From positions 1-25,797 of the IMG/VR virus record IMGVR_UViG_3300031837_000051: 25,797 bases of DNA; one strand, given 5' to 3'. Positions 1-7,704 of this stretch are shown in pieces. The DNA comes from a virus. Each line of letters opens with the position of its first letter. The stretch's first letter is position 1. The notes beneath the pieces are model-generated. The model saw only the letters and a program-made list of their open reading frames with translations, did no database searches and was not told the DNA's origin. The position numbers and the translations under genes were made by a program.

Positions 1-62
1 TAATTCTGACCATTGACCCCGAAGGTAAAATCTCCGGTCGCTGATTGGGCACGGTAGCGCAT
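1..62 (-). CDS. Baseplate protein, 5' end only (gp25-like wedge candidate)
   Basis: Only the first 20 codons are present. The gene starts at the ATG at 62 and runs off the left edge. The peptide begins MRYRAQSATGDFTFGVNGQN. This resembles the N-terminus (MRY-x-A-x(3)-GD-x-x-FG) that I recall for small baseplate proteins encoded just after the spike in AP22-like and Mu-like phages. AGGA lies about 8 bases upstream of the start. Its position directly after the spike gene fits a baseplate wedge component. The identification rests on 20 residues and gene order, so it is tentative. Confidence 0.55.
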   Translation of the reverse strand, partial: MRYRAQSATGDFTFGVNGQN

Positions 63-91
63 AGTCACATCCTAGCTTGCCCTGCAAGCCG

Positions 92-670
92 CTATGGGGT
101 ATGGCCGTTGAGGGTGCCGGTGATGAGCACGTTTCCGGTGATGGTGAGTAGGCCCGAGCTGGGGAGAACGATGTCAACCACCCCGACAGGTCCGATCCCG
201 ATATACGTTGTGCCATCGTCGCTCCTCATCTGGACTTGGGTGGTGCTGACCGCCGTGAGCAGGTTTACTTGGCTGCGCGGTCCGACGAAGAGGAAGCCGT
301 CATCCCAGGAGAAAATCCGGAACTCGATCGGGTCTTGGAGACCGCCGGCGCGCCACCAAAGATCGATCGCGCGCGAGGAGAAGACGCAAATGCCCTCATC
401 GCCGGGCGCGATGGGGTAGGTCGTAGTGAAGCCACCGCCAGACTGGAAGAGGACCGGCACGTTCACCAGGAGCCGAGGCTGCACCATCATGTACGTCCCG
501 TCCGGCAGGGGGACGCGAACGCGGATGTTGGGCTGGCAGGTAGCCGTCATCTTGATGGGGTCGAACGTCACCACGTCCACCGGGCAGCAGGTTTGGAGGG
601 CGAGCAGTTCCGCCCGGATCATGGCTTTGATGCTGGCTTCGAGGTCGTTTGCGCGTTCTAGCTGGCTCAT
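92..670 (-). CDS. Gp138-like membrane-puncturing spike protein
   Basis: A 192-residue protein, probably the central spike that pierces the outer membrane when the sheath contracts. The N-terminal half (PVDVVTFDP, then RVRVPLPDG, VPVLFQSGGGFTTTYPI and PGDEGICVFSSRAIDLWW) matches the OB-fold pattern of the Gp138 N-terminal domain. The C-terminal part is beta-rich and repetitive, ending GLLTITGNVLITGTLNGHTP, as in trimeric beta-helical spike tips. I chose the ATG at 670 because it overlaps the stop of the hub gene in an ATGA junction; the frame stays open further upstream, but only through hub coding sequence. The gene sits between the hub and a wedge-like gene, the expected place. Family assignment is from recalled motifs, not a search. 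Confidence 0.8.
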   Translation of the reverse strand: MSQLERANDLEASIKAMIRAELLALQTCCPVDVVTFDPIKMTATCQPNIRVRVPLPDGTYMMVQPRLLVNVPVLFQSGGGFTTTYPIAPGDEGICVFSSRAIDLWWRAGGLQDPIEFRIFSWDDGFLFVGPRSQVNLLTAVSTTQVQMRSDDGTTYIGIGPVGVVDIVLPSSGLLTITGNVLITGTLNGHTP

Positions 671-1641
671 TGCGGACTCACCTGCTGTCCCGCCGGGGCG
701 GAAGGGTTGATCGAGAGGGCGGTGATGTCGGTGTACCACTCCTGCCCGCGGCTATCGCCCGAATGCTCTGCGACGGCCACGCGGTAGAGATTGGATCCGG
801 ATTGGACCTGCGCGACATTCGTGAAGGAGTTTTGGGTGTTGGGGAGCAGAATGATCCCGGAGCCGGCCGGACTCGTCCCCTTCGCCGCGAGAGTCTGGGT
901 GATGAGGTCGGGAGCGAGCTGGATGGCCGTTCCGATCTTGACAGCGCCGTTCATCAGGCAGCGGCACTCCACTCCGTCGATCGTGAACTCGGGGATTCCG
1001 ATGAGGCCAGTCGAAGGGCTGAGGACGACTGCGGTGCCAGGCAGATACCCGGTGGTGCTGACGAACTTCAGAACGCCGTTCTCGACGTACCAGTGGCTGC
1101 CAGCGGCGTTCGCTGTAGCCGCCACCTGATCGAGATACACCCGCGCCAGGCCGAACAGCACCTTGCCCCTCGGAAACGCGCCGCCGAAGCTCTGCAGATC
1201 GAGAGCGGACTTGTCTACGGTCACGCCCATCGCATCCGCGCATGCCGAGACGACCTGCTGCGGCGTGGCGCCGGCCTCGAGCGTCTGGTTGACGTTGCCG
1301 TAGTTGAAGCCGAAGTCGTTGTCCCCGGCAGTGATCTCCAAAAAGCGGTCGGTGCCGCTCTCCTTCCCCTTCTTGAAGTACTTGATGTCTCCGCTGAAAA
1401 TCTGATTGAGGCCCGTTCCGACGTAGCCCACCTGCAGCTTGATCGAGGTGTACTGCTGAACCACCTTGTTCACGGTCTGGGGGCTGAGGTTGTAGATGCG
1501 GACGATGAGGGTGTTCGGCGTCGAAACCTCCGACTGCTTCACCTCGAAGCGGAAGCGCAGGGCGCTAAGGTCCGTCGTCTCCACTTGATTACCCACAAGC
1601 AGCGAGGCGATGCGGCCGAATTGGACTCCGGTCTGGCTCAT
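667..1641 (-). CDS. Baseplate hub protein
   Basis: A 324-residue protein. The N-terminal portion (LRFRFEVKQSEVSTPNTLIVRIYNLSP) is the beta-strand segment usual in hub proteins of short contractile-tail phages. It is followed by stretches such as GYVGTGLNQIFSGDIKYFKKG and, later, HWYVENGVLKFV. The role would be the central hub that carries the spike and contacts the tail tube. The start at 1641 makes an ATGA overlap with the baseplate plug gene; an upstream extension of the frame is Arg-rich shadow sequence and was rejected. Plug, hub and spike appear translationally coupled through consecutive ATGA junctions. I am confident of the location and role but less sure of the exact family. Confidence 0.75.
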   Translation of the reverse strand: MSQTGVQFGRIASLLVGNQVETTDLSALRFRFEVKQSEVSTPNTLIVRIYNLSPQTVNKVVQQYTSIKLQVGYVGTGLNQIFSGDIKYFKKGKESGTDRFLEITAGDNDFGFNYGNVNQTLEAGATPQQVVSACADAMGVTVDKSALDLQSFGGAFPRGKVLFGLARVYLDQVAATANAAGSHWYVENGVLKFVSTTGYLPGTAVVLSPSTGLIGIPEFTIDGVECRCLMNGAVKIGTAIQLAPDLITQTLAAKGTSPAGSGIILLPNTQNSFTNVAQVQSGSNLYRVAVAEHSGDSRGQEWYTDITALSINPSAPAGQQVSPQ

Positions 1642-1955
1642 TGGGTGAAGGGGATGAAGTAGAGGTTCACGGACTGGCCGAGATTCTCGAAGGTGGGAGC
1701 CACCAGGGGATCGGCGCCGCCCGATTGGAGGAAGAGCGATCCGCCAATGCCGAGGTAGCCGAGCTGGCCGAGAAGGTCGACGCCTGTGACCATATTGAGC
1801 CCGCCGACAATGGTGTTCGCGCTCGTGTCGAGAATGTCCAGCACCCAGCACTGGGCAGCCTTGCTCCAGTAGATGTTGAGCTGGTAGGTGGTTGCGCCCA
1901 ACTGCACAGAGAGCAGTTGCGGCAGGGCCAGGAGCGGGATCTCGTAGAAGTTCAT
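1638..1955 (-). CDS. Baseplate plug protein (Pam3 gp18-like)
   Basis: A 105-residue protein beginning MNFYEIPLLALPQLLSVQLG. It then carries a strand-rich segment (TTYQLNIYWSKAAQCWVLDI) and a Gly-rich centre (VTGVDLLGQLGYLGIGGSLF). This matches the small proteins called the phage baseplate plug family, named after cyanophage Pam3 gp18: a beta-barrel at the tail-tube and baseplate junction. Length and position between the Dit-like and hub genes fit. The ATG overlaps the stop of the upstream gene (ATGA), so translation is probably coupled. The family call is from memory of the N-terminal pattern and gene order. Confidence 0.7.
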   Translation of the reverse strand: MNFYEIPLLALPQLLSVQLGATTYQLNIYWSKAAQCWVLDILDTSANTIVGGLNMVTGVDLLGQLGYLGIGGSLFLQSGGADPLVAPTFENLGQSVNLYFIPFTQ

Positions 1956-2704
1956 GGGGTCACCTCGGACTCTGGGAAGGGGAACCGTTCGGCGGCTGAC
2001 TTCGTGAGGTCGTTCTGGAATGACGGGACGCTGGGCGGGGACGCCGGGGACGCCTGCACGGTGCCCACCTGCGTCGTGCCGAGGCCGGATTGCGGGTCCG
2101 CCACGTTCGCGGGATTGACCGAGGTGAGCTGGATCGTGGTCGTCGACACCAGATTGACATTCAGGCAGACGATCCGGACGATGAGCGAGTTCTCGGTGTT
2201 CGCGTCGGTCGTGGTGGCAATCGACTCGATGAGCATGTTCTGGTAGACCCGCTTGCCGGTGTAGATGGCGAAGGGGACGTGCGACGCTTTGAGGTCGAGG
2301 AGCTGCTGGTAGACCGCTTGGATGAAGTGCGGGTTCGCGAAGCTGCTTGGCGTCGTGTCGGTGACCTGCGCGCCCCCGCCGCTCGTGGTCGCATCCGCGT
2401 CCGGCTGGGAGAGATTTGCTGCCAAGAGGCTAATCGTCGCGGTGTTGAATTTCCCTACGTTCTGCGGGCTGCCAGAACTCCACCCATAGGTGAGGGTGAC
2501 CTCGTTCGGCTCGTCGATGATGTTATCCGAGATTGTGGATCCGGACTCCACTGGCATACGGGTAATGGAAGACCGGTCTACGTGCGCCTCCTCGATGACA
2601 CAATCGGCCGTCAGCGAGCCAAGAGCGCGCCGGGGGTCGAGAGACACCTTCTGGGCCGGAGGCGGGGTGCTGAAGATGCTTTGCGGTGTGGTCGTTAGGC
2701 TCAT
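1952..2704 (-). CDS. Dit-like distal tail / baseplate protein
   Basis: A 250-residue protein. Residues about 35-75 (VIEEAHVDRSSITRMPVESG followed by STISDNIIDEP) form the signature I associate with Dit-like N-terminal domains: a strand, a charged loop, then STISDHI-type residues. The centre holds FAIYTGKRVYQNMLIESI, a typical strand pair of the hub-ring fold. The C-terminal 50 residues are Pro/Ser/Thr-rich and low complexity, perhaps a flexible tail. The gene starts with an ATG that overlaps the tape-measure stop by one base (TAATG). The likely role is the ring joining tail tube to baseplate. Confidence 0.7.
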   Translation of the reverse strand: MSLTTTPQSIFSTPPPAQKVSLDPRRALGSLTADCVIEEAHVDRSSITRMPVESGSTISDNIIDEPNEVTLTYGWSSGSPQNVGKFNTATISLLAANLSQPDADATTSGGGAQVTDTTPSSFANPHFIQAVYQQLLDLKASHVPFAIYTGKRVYQNMLIESIATTTDANTENSLIVRIVCLNVNLVSTTTIQLTSVNPANVADPQSGLGTTQVGTVQASPASPPSVPSFQNDLTKSAAERFPFPESEVTP

Positions 2705-4359
2705 TATCCGGGTGCCCCTGCCGCGTTCCGCGCGAGGTCAGCGTTGACGTGCTTCTGAGTACGCATGACGGAGCGCCCAGTTGCTTCGGGGTCCGAGCCG
2801 CCGGTGACGTGGATGTCGGTCTTCTGGTTGATCGAGACGCCGCGCGCCATCTTTTCATCGCCCAGGCGACGGTTCAGGAGCGTGGTGCTGATGGCGTCCG
2901 AGCCGCCGGGGTGGAATCCCCCCTTGCCATCGTGGTATCCACCGTATAGCTCGAACGCTCGGGCAGCTCCGTCCAAGTCCCCAGCACGAAGCTTCCGTAG
3001 CAATATGTGGGCACCGGCCAGGTTGCCCGAGTTGAACTGGTAATCCGTGAGGGCATCGCGCCATCCCTGAGAGAGATTCAGACCCTTCGTGAGCTTGGAA
3101 ACTACACCACCCGCCGCAGCCAGGTCGCTCTGGAACAATGCGTTTGCCTGCTCCGTCGTCAGGCTGCCGAAATGCTCCCCCGGCTTGAGCTTGTGGCCGT
3201 AGCCAATCGAAGCAGCGCCGCCCTCTAGAGAGCCGTACAACCGATGACGAAGCCCTTCCTTACTCTTCAGCCAGGAGACGAAACCCATGGCGGCCGTTCC
3301 TTCAGCTTGCCAGCCAGCCTTGCTCGTAGCCGCATGGAACACGCTCGCGACGCTGTGGGCCTCCCCGAACTTCTGCATCTTGTCCAGCGCGCCCGACTTC
3401 TTCAGCACCCAGGCGATGCCAAGGGCCGCCAGTACGCCCACGACGATGGGGACGACGAAGGGAATGACCGCCGCGCCGCCAGCGCCGCCCTCCGCCAGCT
3501 CGCCAGCGGCCGCTCCGCCGCGCAGTCCGATCGAGGTGCCGATCTTTCGCAGTCCCCAGCCCGTGACCTTCTTCGCCGCCCACCCGCCGCCCAACAGTCC
3601 AGCCAGGCCACCGAAGGCAGTGAGGTTCGGATGAGTCGTCATCACCCCCGCCACCACCGTCATCCCGCGCACCAGCTTGTCGACCAGAGGAAGGAACTTC
3701 GAGCCGATGATCTCCTTCAGAATGTCGACGTCATCTTCGAGGGTGTTGAGGTTGCGCTCGAACTCCACCGCCCGCTTGGCGTCGTCGTCCGGGTTCAGCC
3801 CGGCTTTCCGCATCCGGGCCTCGTGGGCCTTCTGCGCTTTGTCGTACTCGGGGAGGTTGTTGAGGACTTGGTTGGTGGTGTCCGAATCGAGGCCGAACTG
3901 CCCGGCTATCTGGAGGGCCATGTACCGCGGCATCTTGGCGATGCGGTGATAAAGGGCGCTCTGGGTGCGGGACGTATCCTGCCCCGGCTTGATGCCCAGA
4001 CCGCCCAAGAGACCGTTCAGCCCGGGATTCGACCGGATTGCCCGCGCCATGTTCTGAAGGCCAGCCGCAGCCGCATCCCCGCTCACGCCGACCGCCCGCG
4101 CGGCGAACTCCACCGTCTGCAGGTTCCGGACGCTGGTGTTCATTTGCTGGCTGGCGTAGGCCATCTTAGAGAAGTTGTCAGCCATGCCGACGACGTACTT
4201 ATCGACGGCGATGGAGACCAGCGCCACGCCCTCAGCGAAGCCGGCCAGCACCTTCTCGGTCTTCGCGATCGCCGTTTCCACGCGACGGAGCTGATTGTCG
4301 TCGACGTTGAAGCCGAGCTTGATCAGGTACTCTCGCAGAACGTTGGAGTTACTTGCCAT
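2704..4359 (-). CDS. Tail tape measure protein with C-terminal lysozyme (GH24-type) domain
   Basis: A 551-residue protein. Residues 1-230 are helical and heptad-rich (for example NLNTLEDDVDILKEIIG). Two hydrophobic segments follow, at about 245-260 (Gly-rich) and 296-319 (AAVIPFVVPIVVGVLAALGI), common in tape measures that become membrane-associated during DNA ejection. Residues about 360-505 resemble T4/endolysin-type muramidases: KEGLRHRLYG, then IGYGH and LTDYQFNSG. The catalytic Glu is present at 368. The Asp expected nine residues later is Ser377 (Glu379 is nearby) and the usual Thr is Ser384. The length is short for a tape measure, implying a short tail. It starts at the ATG at 4359, inside the frameshift extension of the chaperone gene. 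Confidence 0.88.
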   Translation of the reverse strand: MASNSNVLREYLIKLGFNVDDNQLRRVETAIAKTEKVLAGFAEGVALVSIAVDKYVVGMADNFSKMAYASQQMNTSVRNLQTVEFAARAVGVSGDAAAAGLQNMARAIRSNPGLNGLLGGLGIKPGQDTSRTQSALYHRIAKMPRYMALQIAGQFGLDSDTTNQVLNNLPEYDKAQKAHEARMRKAGLNPDDDAKRAVEFERNLNTLEDDVDILKEIIGSKFLPLVDKLVRGMTVVAGVMTTHPNLTAFGGLAGLLGGGWAAKKVTGWGLRKIGTSIGLRGGAAAGELAEGGAGGAAVIPFVVPIVVGVLAALGIAWVLKKSGALDKMQKFGEAHSVASVFHAATSKAGWQAEGTAAMGFVSWLKSKEGLRHRLYGSLEGGAASIGYGHKLKPGEHFGSLTTEQANALFQSDLAAAGGVVSKLTKGLNLSQGWRDALTDYQFNSGNLAGAHILLRKLRAGDLDGAARAFELYGGYHDGKGGFHPGGSDAISTTLLNRRLGDEKMARGVSINQKTDIHVTGGSDPEATGRSVMRTQKHVNADLARNAAGAPG

Positions 4360-4585
4360 TTAGACTCCTCGGCATCAGCCGGTCTTGATTCTCAGAGCGC
4401 ACGTCGAGCGCGTCGTTCATGCGAGCAATATCTTCAAGTGTAAGCGTGCCGTCTAGCAGGGACTCGTAGCGACACATCCCCTCCATCACGGGCCTCAGAA
4501 GGAAGTCGGTGCCGTCTCGAAGGTGAGCTAGTTTGACGCTGGAGCCGCCGCCCTTTAGACCTTCGGCAGCTCTGTAGGAAAAAAA
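4349..4585 (-). CDS. Tail assembly chaperone, -1 frameshift extension (gpGT-like product)
   Basis: This is the second frame of the chaperone gene. If ribosomes slip back one base on the T7 tract at 4579-4585, reading continues for 76 residues beginning SYRAAEGLKGGG and ending SLNGK before a TAA at 4349-4351. The extension has clear protein character, for example LAHLRDGTDFLLRPVMEGM, CRYESLLDGTLTLEDIARMN and DALDVRSENQ. It has no start codon or ribosome binding site of its own near the slip site. The full fusion would be 216 residues, 140 in frame 0 plus 76. Tail chaperones made as a short form and a frameshifted long form are well established (lambda gpG/gpGT). The frameshift itself is inferred. 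Confidence 0.8.
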   Translation of the reverse strand, partial: FFSYRAAEGLKGGGSSVKLAHLRDGTDFLLRPVMEGMCRYESLLDGTLTLEDIARMNDALDVRSENQDRLMPRSLNGK

Positions 4586-4998
4586 CCGCCAAGGTTCTCC
4601 GTGAGGACGTTGAAAGTGAGCTGCAGCGTCGTCGGGAGATCGAGGTCCTGAATCATGGTGACGCCGTTCGTCCGGATCCTCGCCGGCCCGGTAGGCTGCA
4701 CCACCCAGGCGACCTCAAGGCAGCGGTTGATCACGTACTCCGCGTCCTCGTCCTTCATCTCGTAGAGGGCTTCCGCTAGCTGGGGGAGCGACCGGATGAG
4801 CTTCTTCGCGGTTTCCTCCTCTGCTGTGGCAATCTCCTCAGCGGGTGCGTCCGGCTCTGGCTCTTTGCCACCGGTGAACAGTGGCAGGAGCGAGAGGAGC
4901 GAAGGACCAAGGCGACGGAGGACGTGCAACTGGGTAAACGTGGAAAGGCGGCCAATCTTATAGGCCGCCTTCCCGATGGTGATGTCTGTGAGTTCCAT
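4555..4998 (-). CDS. Tail assembly chaperone (short form)
   Basis: A 147-residue protein located between tail tube and tape measure, the standard place for the chaperone that wraps the tape measure during tail assembly. It starts MELTDITIGKAAYKIGRLST and has an acidic linker at about 46-65 (EPEPDAPAEEIATAEEE). A helical part (LPQLAEALYEMKDEDAEYVI) follows. The last ten residues (GGFFPTELPKV region) span the slippery tract; translation in frame 0 stops soon afterwards. The start is the ATG at 4998, set directly after a CCCCC/GGGGG hairpin with no ordinary Shine-Dalgarno sequence. Identification is by position, size and the frameshift architecture rather than by a sequence family I can name. 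Confidence 0.8.
   Translation of the reverse strand: MELTDITIGKAAYKIGRLSTFTQLHVLRRLGPSLLSLLPLFTGGKEPEPDAPAEEIATAEEETAKKLIRSLPQLAEALYEMKDEDAEYVINRCLEVAWVVQPTGPARIRTNGVTMIQDLDLPTTLQLTFNVLTENLGGFFPTELPKV
4579..4585 (-). promoter_or_regulatory. Programmed -1 frameshift slippery heptamer
   Basis: On the minus strand the sequence is T-TTT-TTT, in the zero frame split as GG(T) TTT TTT CCT. Both tRNA-Phe sites can re-pair after a -1 slip. The zero frame ends seven codons later at TAA (4555-4557), whereas the -1 frame stays open for 76 codons to 4349. GC-rich sequence follows, which could form a stimulatory structure; I did not fold it. Confidence 0.8.
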
Positions 4999-4999
4999 G

Positions 5000-5017
5000 C
5001 CCCCAGTATCGAGGGGG
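5000..5017 (-). promoter_or_regulatory. Hairpin abutting the chaperone start codon
   Basis: The minus strand reads CCCCC-TCGATACT-GGGGG followed by C and the ATG at 4998. The only purine-rich tract before the start is the GGGGG arm, which pairs with the upstream CCCCC. The hairpin may therefore limit initiation of the chaperone relative to the tail tube gene just upstream. This is inferred from sequence only. Confidence 0.4.
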
Positions 5018-5029
5018 TGTCAAGCTGGA

Positions 5030-5497
5030 TTACCCAACCGAAATGATTGCCCCACCCATGGTCAGGGTTGCGCGAATCGCATAGAACTCCCATTCGATGA
5101 TGTTGGCGTCCTTCGCCCACAGGTTTGAGGGCTGCTTACCGAACGCCACACCAGAGGCGGTCATTGCGTCGCCGGTGACTGGATTCGACAGGGCCAGGGT
5201 GTTCTGACCCCAGAGAAGCGAAGAGGACGATTGCACCGCGAGTGCCTGCTGGAGCGCGGCATTCGTGGGGCTGGCCTTGAGGAAGCGCGCCATGATGCGA
5301 GCCGCCCGGTTCTGGATGAGGGAGTGCATGCCAGAGCCGTCCGCGCCGATGGTCATGCGCGTCCGCTCGTCGAGAGCTTCGAAGCTGATGCCCTCTTCCG
5401 CAGAGCCGGATCCGGTGCCGAGGACGATCGAGCAGGACGGCCCAAGGAGAAGCCCCTGCACATCTGCGAAAGAATAAGCTGCGAAAATCGGTTCCAC
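5030..5497 (-). CDS. Tail tube protein (DUF3277-like)
   Basis: A 155-residue protein directly after the sheath gene. It begins MEPIFAAYSFADVQGLLLGP and contains IVLGTGSGSAEEGISFEALD and the segment ARIMARFLKASPTNAALQQA. It ends with strand-rich IIEWEFYAIRATLTMGGAII. This pattern (N-terminal YSF-x-D-V, LL-KTSPTN-type helix) fits the DUF3277 tail-tube family found next to DUF3383 sheaths in AP22-like and KPP10-like phages. The tube would stack as rings inside the sheath. AGGAGAG lies about 8 bases upstream of the ATG. The family call is from recall. Confidence 0.85.
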   Translation of the reverse strand: MEPIFAAYSFADVQGLLLGPSCSIVLGTGSGSAEEGISFEALDERTRMTIGADGSGMHSLIQNRAARIMARFLKASPTNAALQQALAVQSSSSLLWGQNTLALSNPVTGDAMTASGVAFGKQPSNLWAKDANIIEWEFYAIRATLTMGGAIISVG

Positions 5498-5509
5498 GGG
5501 ACTCTCCTT

Positions 5510-7027
5510 TTACGGCTGCAGCGTTACCAGCACGCTGGTGGTGTTGACTGCGCCAGCGCAATTACCTGCGATCTGGATGGGGACTCCGACGCGGGCTGCA
5601 CGCGGAACCTGAGACTGGCTGGCAATCGGCGGCCCATAGATGTAGTAGCCATCCTCCATGTAGGGCTCGCCACCCACGGTGTTCGGCTGAAGCGTGCCGA
5701 AGGGAGCGCCGTACCAGTAGCCAGGCGCGAGGAAGCCGTTGGCGACGAATTGCTGGCAGACCTGCGCGTAATTCGTGATGAACTTGTGGGTGCCCGCGTC
5801 GTCCTGAGCAACCTTCGTCCCGGCGGTGGCGGCGGTGTAGAGGGTATTGAAGCCCGCAGCCTGAAGCGAGACGGCGAACACGTCGGCGCCGATCACTGTG
5901 TCCACGAAGTTGTTCGTGACGCAGGTCGTACCGGGGAAGAAGATCGGAACGCCGTTGTCGATCTGCGCGTAGACGTTGCAGTTCTTCGACTGAAGGATCG
6001 CGAGCTGACCGGACGTGATGTTCTCGGCCACGAGGGTCGGCATCGTCTGGTAGGCCAGCGAGATCATCGTATTGGTGCCCGAATAGTTGAGGTACAGGAT
6101 GCGCGCGAGGGCGGAGATCACCCCGCAAGAGTTGGTCGAGGAGTAGCTGACCATGCTCTTGTTGCAGGAGGTCTTCGACATCGTGTACGCGAGGTCGGTG
6201 GTGGAGCTCGACAGAAGGCACGCCGGCTCCTGCGACGTCGCCCCATAGAAGTGCTTCCGAGTCGAACCGCTCTGGATGAAGCCTTGGACTGCGAGGTGGT
6301 CCGCATCTGCGGTGATGGCCGGGTTGGCGAACGCATACCACTGGCCGCCGAAGTTGGCGTCCATGCGGGTGGCGTTCTGGAGCGCCGTCTCGGCCGCAAG
6401 CCCAGCCGATGTGTACGCTCCGGGGAAGGAAGCCGCCAGGCCGAGCAGGGAGCTGATGTCCGTCTCGCCGCCGCCGGTCGGGGTTGTCGCGAAGCTGACC
6501 GCGCTGGCTGCGCCCGTCGTTTCGCTCGTCAGCTCGAAGCGGGAATACACCTGATTCCAGACCACCGTTGCAACTCCAGCGAGCGCCGTGGCGATGAGCG
6601 CCGCGATGCCCGGCAGCGTGACAGCGCCGGTGAAGTTGATACCCGTGTGCTGCGTGACCGCGCCGCCGTTGACGGCCAGCCCAAAGGCTCCGTTGGCGAT
6701 GCCGGTGAAGTTCGAAAGAGCTTGCTGCGTGATGGAGAGGCCGCCGCCCAGGAGCTTCCCAGCCGTCGCGGATTCAGCCCAGCTCCCAATGAGGAGGCGG
6801 GGAGGAGTGGGAACCTGCGCGAAGTGGAGGAGGGCCGCCTGATACTCTAGGCCGCCGGTGCCCCAGTCACCAGCCACCGCCGCCGAGCTGGTATAGGTGC
6901 GGTAGCCCTGCGTCTGGTCGATCAGGGCGGTCGCGGTCACTACGAGGAGGTCGCTGGTGTCTTGACCCTGCCCGGCAGTCTGGGCCAGCGAGATCTGTAC
7001 GTCGATTAGAGTGCTCTCGTCGATCAT
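5510..7027 (-). CDS. Contractile tail sheath protein (DUF3383-like)
   Basis: A 505-residue protein whose size and position fit a contractile sheath. It begins MIDESTLIDVQISLAQTAG. It contains GTGGLEYQAALLHFAQVPTP, a segment where new subunits pair an 'oxidised' strand, and FGGQWYAFANPAITADADH. Later comes SGTNTMISLAYQTMPTLVAE, and near the C-terminus PGYWYGAPFGTL. This is the arrangement of the DUF3383 family, which supplies sheath proteins of AP22-like phages. The start makes an ATGA overlap with the upstream gene (stop at 7024). The tail tube gene follows 12 bases downstream. It is the clearest evidence that this is a contractile-tail phage. Confidence 0.88.
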   Translation of the reverse strand: MIDESTLIDVQISLAQTAGQGQDTSDLLVVTATALIDQTQGYRTYTSSAAVAGDWGTGGLEYQAALLHFAQVPTPPRLLIGSWAESATAGKLLGGGLSITQQALSNFTGIANGAFGLAVNGGAVTQHTGINFTGAVTLPGIAALIATALAGVATVVWNQVYSRFELTSETTGAASAVSFATTPTGGGETDISSLLGLAASFPGAYTSAGLAAETALQNATRMDANFGGQWYAFANPAITADADHLAVQGFIQSGSTRKHFYGATSQEPACLLSSSTTDLAYTMSKTSCNKSMVSYSSTNSCGVISALARILYLNYSGTNTMISLAYQTMPTLVAENITSGQLAILQSKNCNVYAQIDNGVPIFFPGTTCVTNNFVDTVIGADVFAVSLQAAGFNTLYTAATAGTKVAQDDAGTHKFITNYAQVCQQFVANGFLAPGYWYGAPFGTLQPNTVGGEPYMEDGYYIYGPPIASQSQVPRAARVGVPIQIAGNCAGAVNTTSVLVTLQP

Positions 7028-7704
7028 GAATCCTCCTCGGTGCTACTCGTGATGGTCAGAACGTTGGTTACGGGCGGGGTGATGACGGTGAGCTCCGCCG
7101 ATGCCAGGTCGAGTACCCGATACCGTAAGCATATCGCGCGACGCAAGTGCATCCGGAAGTCCAACCTGCGAACCCATACCTGCTTGATCAGCTCCGACAT
7201 CGGCTGAGGATCATCGACCGAAACGTAGCGGATGGAAGACTTTCCGAGCGCCTCCAGGTTCTGAGGAACCCGCACGTTGTTCCAGATCGAGGAGGCGGCC
7301 GTCTCGCAGAGCGGGCCGTAGATCGTGATGTCGACGCTGAACAGCTCGTTCGAATAGATGAAGTCGAACGCCGGTGCTGTGGTCTCGCCATTCCCGCCGA
7401 ACTCGCTGGTGCCGAAGGGCTGGACTCCAAAGCCTCCGTCGCTGGCCTTGTCGCGAACGTGGTGCCTGAAGGCGTCCCAGTCCCGATTGCGGTTCTTCAC
7501 CCAGAACGCCAGCCAGGTCGTGCTGGTGTCCGGCTGCTCCGGGATGGGGTTCTGGTACTTCGGGCGGACGAGCGTGTCGTCGAGGCCGGTCAGCCCCACG
7601 AAGAAGGGTTGGAGGACGTCTGCCAGGGCGTCATCGTCGAGGGGCGTCTCCTCCGAGAGAAGGTAGCCGCCGGTGCTGCTGTCGTTGATGGGGTTAGTAG
7701 CCAT
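7024..7704 (-). CDS. Neck / tail terminator-like protein
   Basis: A 226-residue protein immediately upstream of the sheath. It begins MATNPINDSSTGGYLLSEET. It contains a conserved-looking core of LADVLQPFFVGLTGLDDTLV then TTWLAFWVKNRNRDWDAFRH, with FIYSNELFSVDITIYGPLCE further on. The latter resembles LIC12616-family proteins found before sheath genes, proposed as tail terminators or neck proteins. The start at 7704 (ATG) was chosen because it overlaps the end of the preceding gene and has GGAGCG about 6 bases upstream; the longer open frame upstream is Arg-rich shadow. Function is inferred from gene order; the family is recalled and not verified. Confidence 0.65.
   Translation of the reverse strand: MATNPINDSSTGGYLLSEETPLDDDALADVLQPFFVGLTGLDDTLVRPKYQNPIPEQPDTSTTWLAFWVKNRNRDWDAFRHHVRDKASDGGFGVQPFGTSEFGGNGETTAPAFDFIYSNELFSVDITIYGPLCETAASSIWNNVRVPQNLEALGKSSIRYVSVDDPQPMSELIKQVWVRRLDFRMHLRRAICLRYRVLDLASAELTVITPPVTNVLTITSSTEEDS

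Noticed and set aside
3244-4443. A plus-strand open frame of 399 codons opposite the tape measure
   Set aside because: Low-complexity Arg/His/Pro/Leu sequence; antisense shadow of a well supported tape measure gene.
5018-5023. TTGACA as the -35 of a sigma-70 promoter for the chaperone
   Set aside because: There is no -10 at a spacing of 16-18 bases, and that position would fall inside the gene.
5231-6850. A plus-strand open frame of 539 codons opposite the tube and sheath genes
   Set aside because: Arg/Glu/Gly-rich with no recognisable fold; the minus strand is a clear sheath gene.
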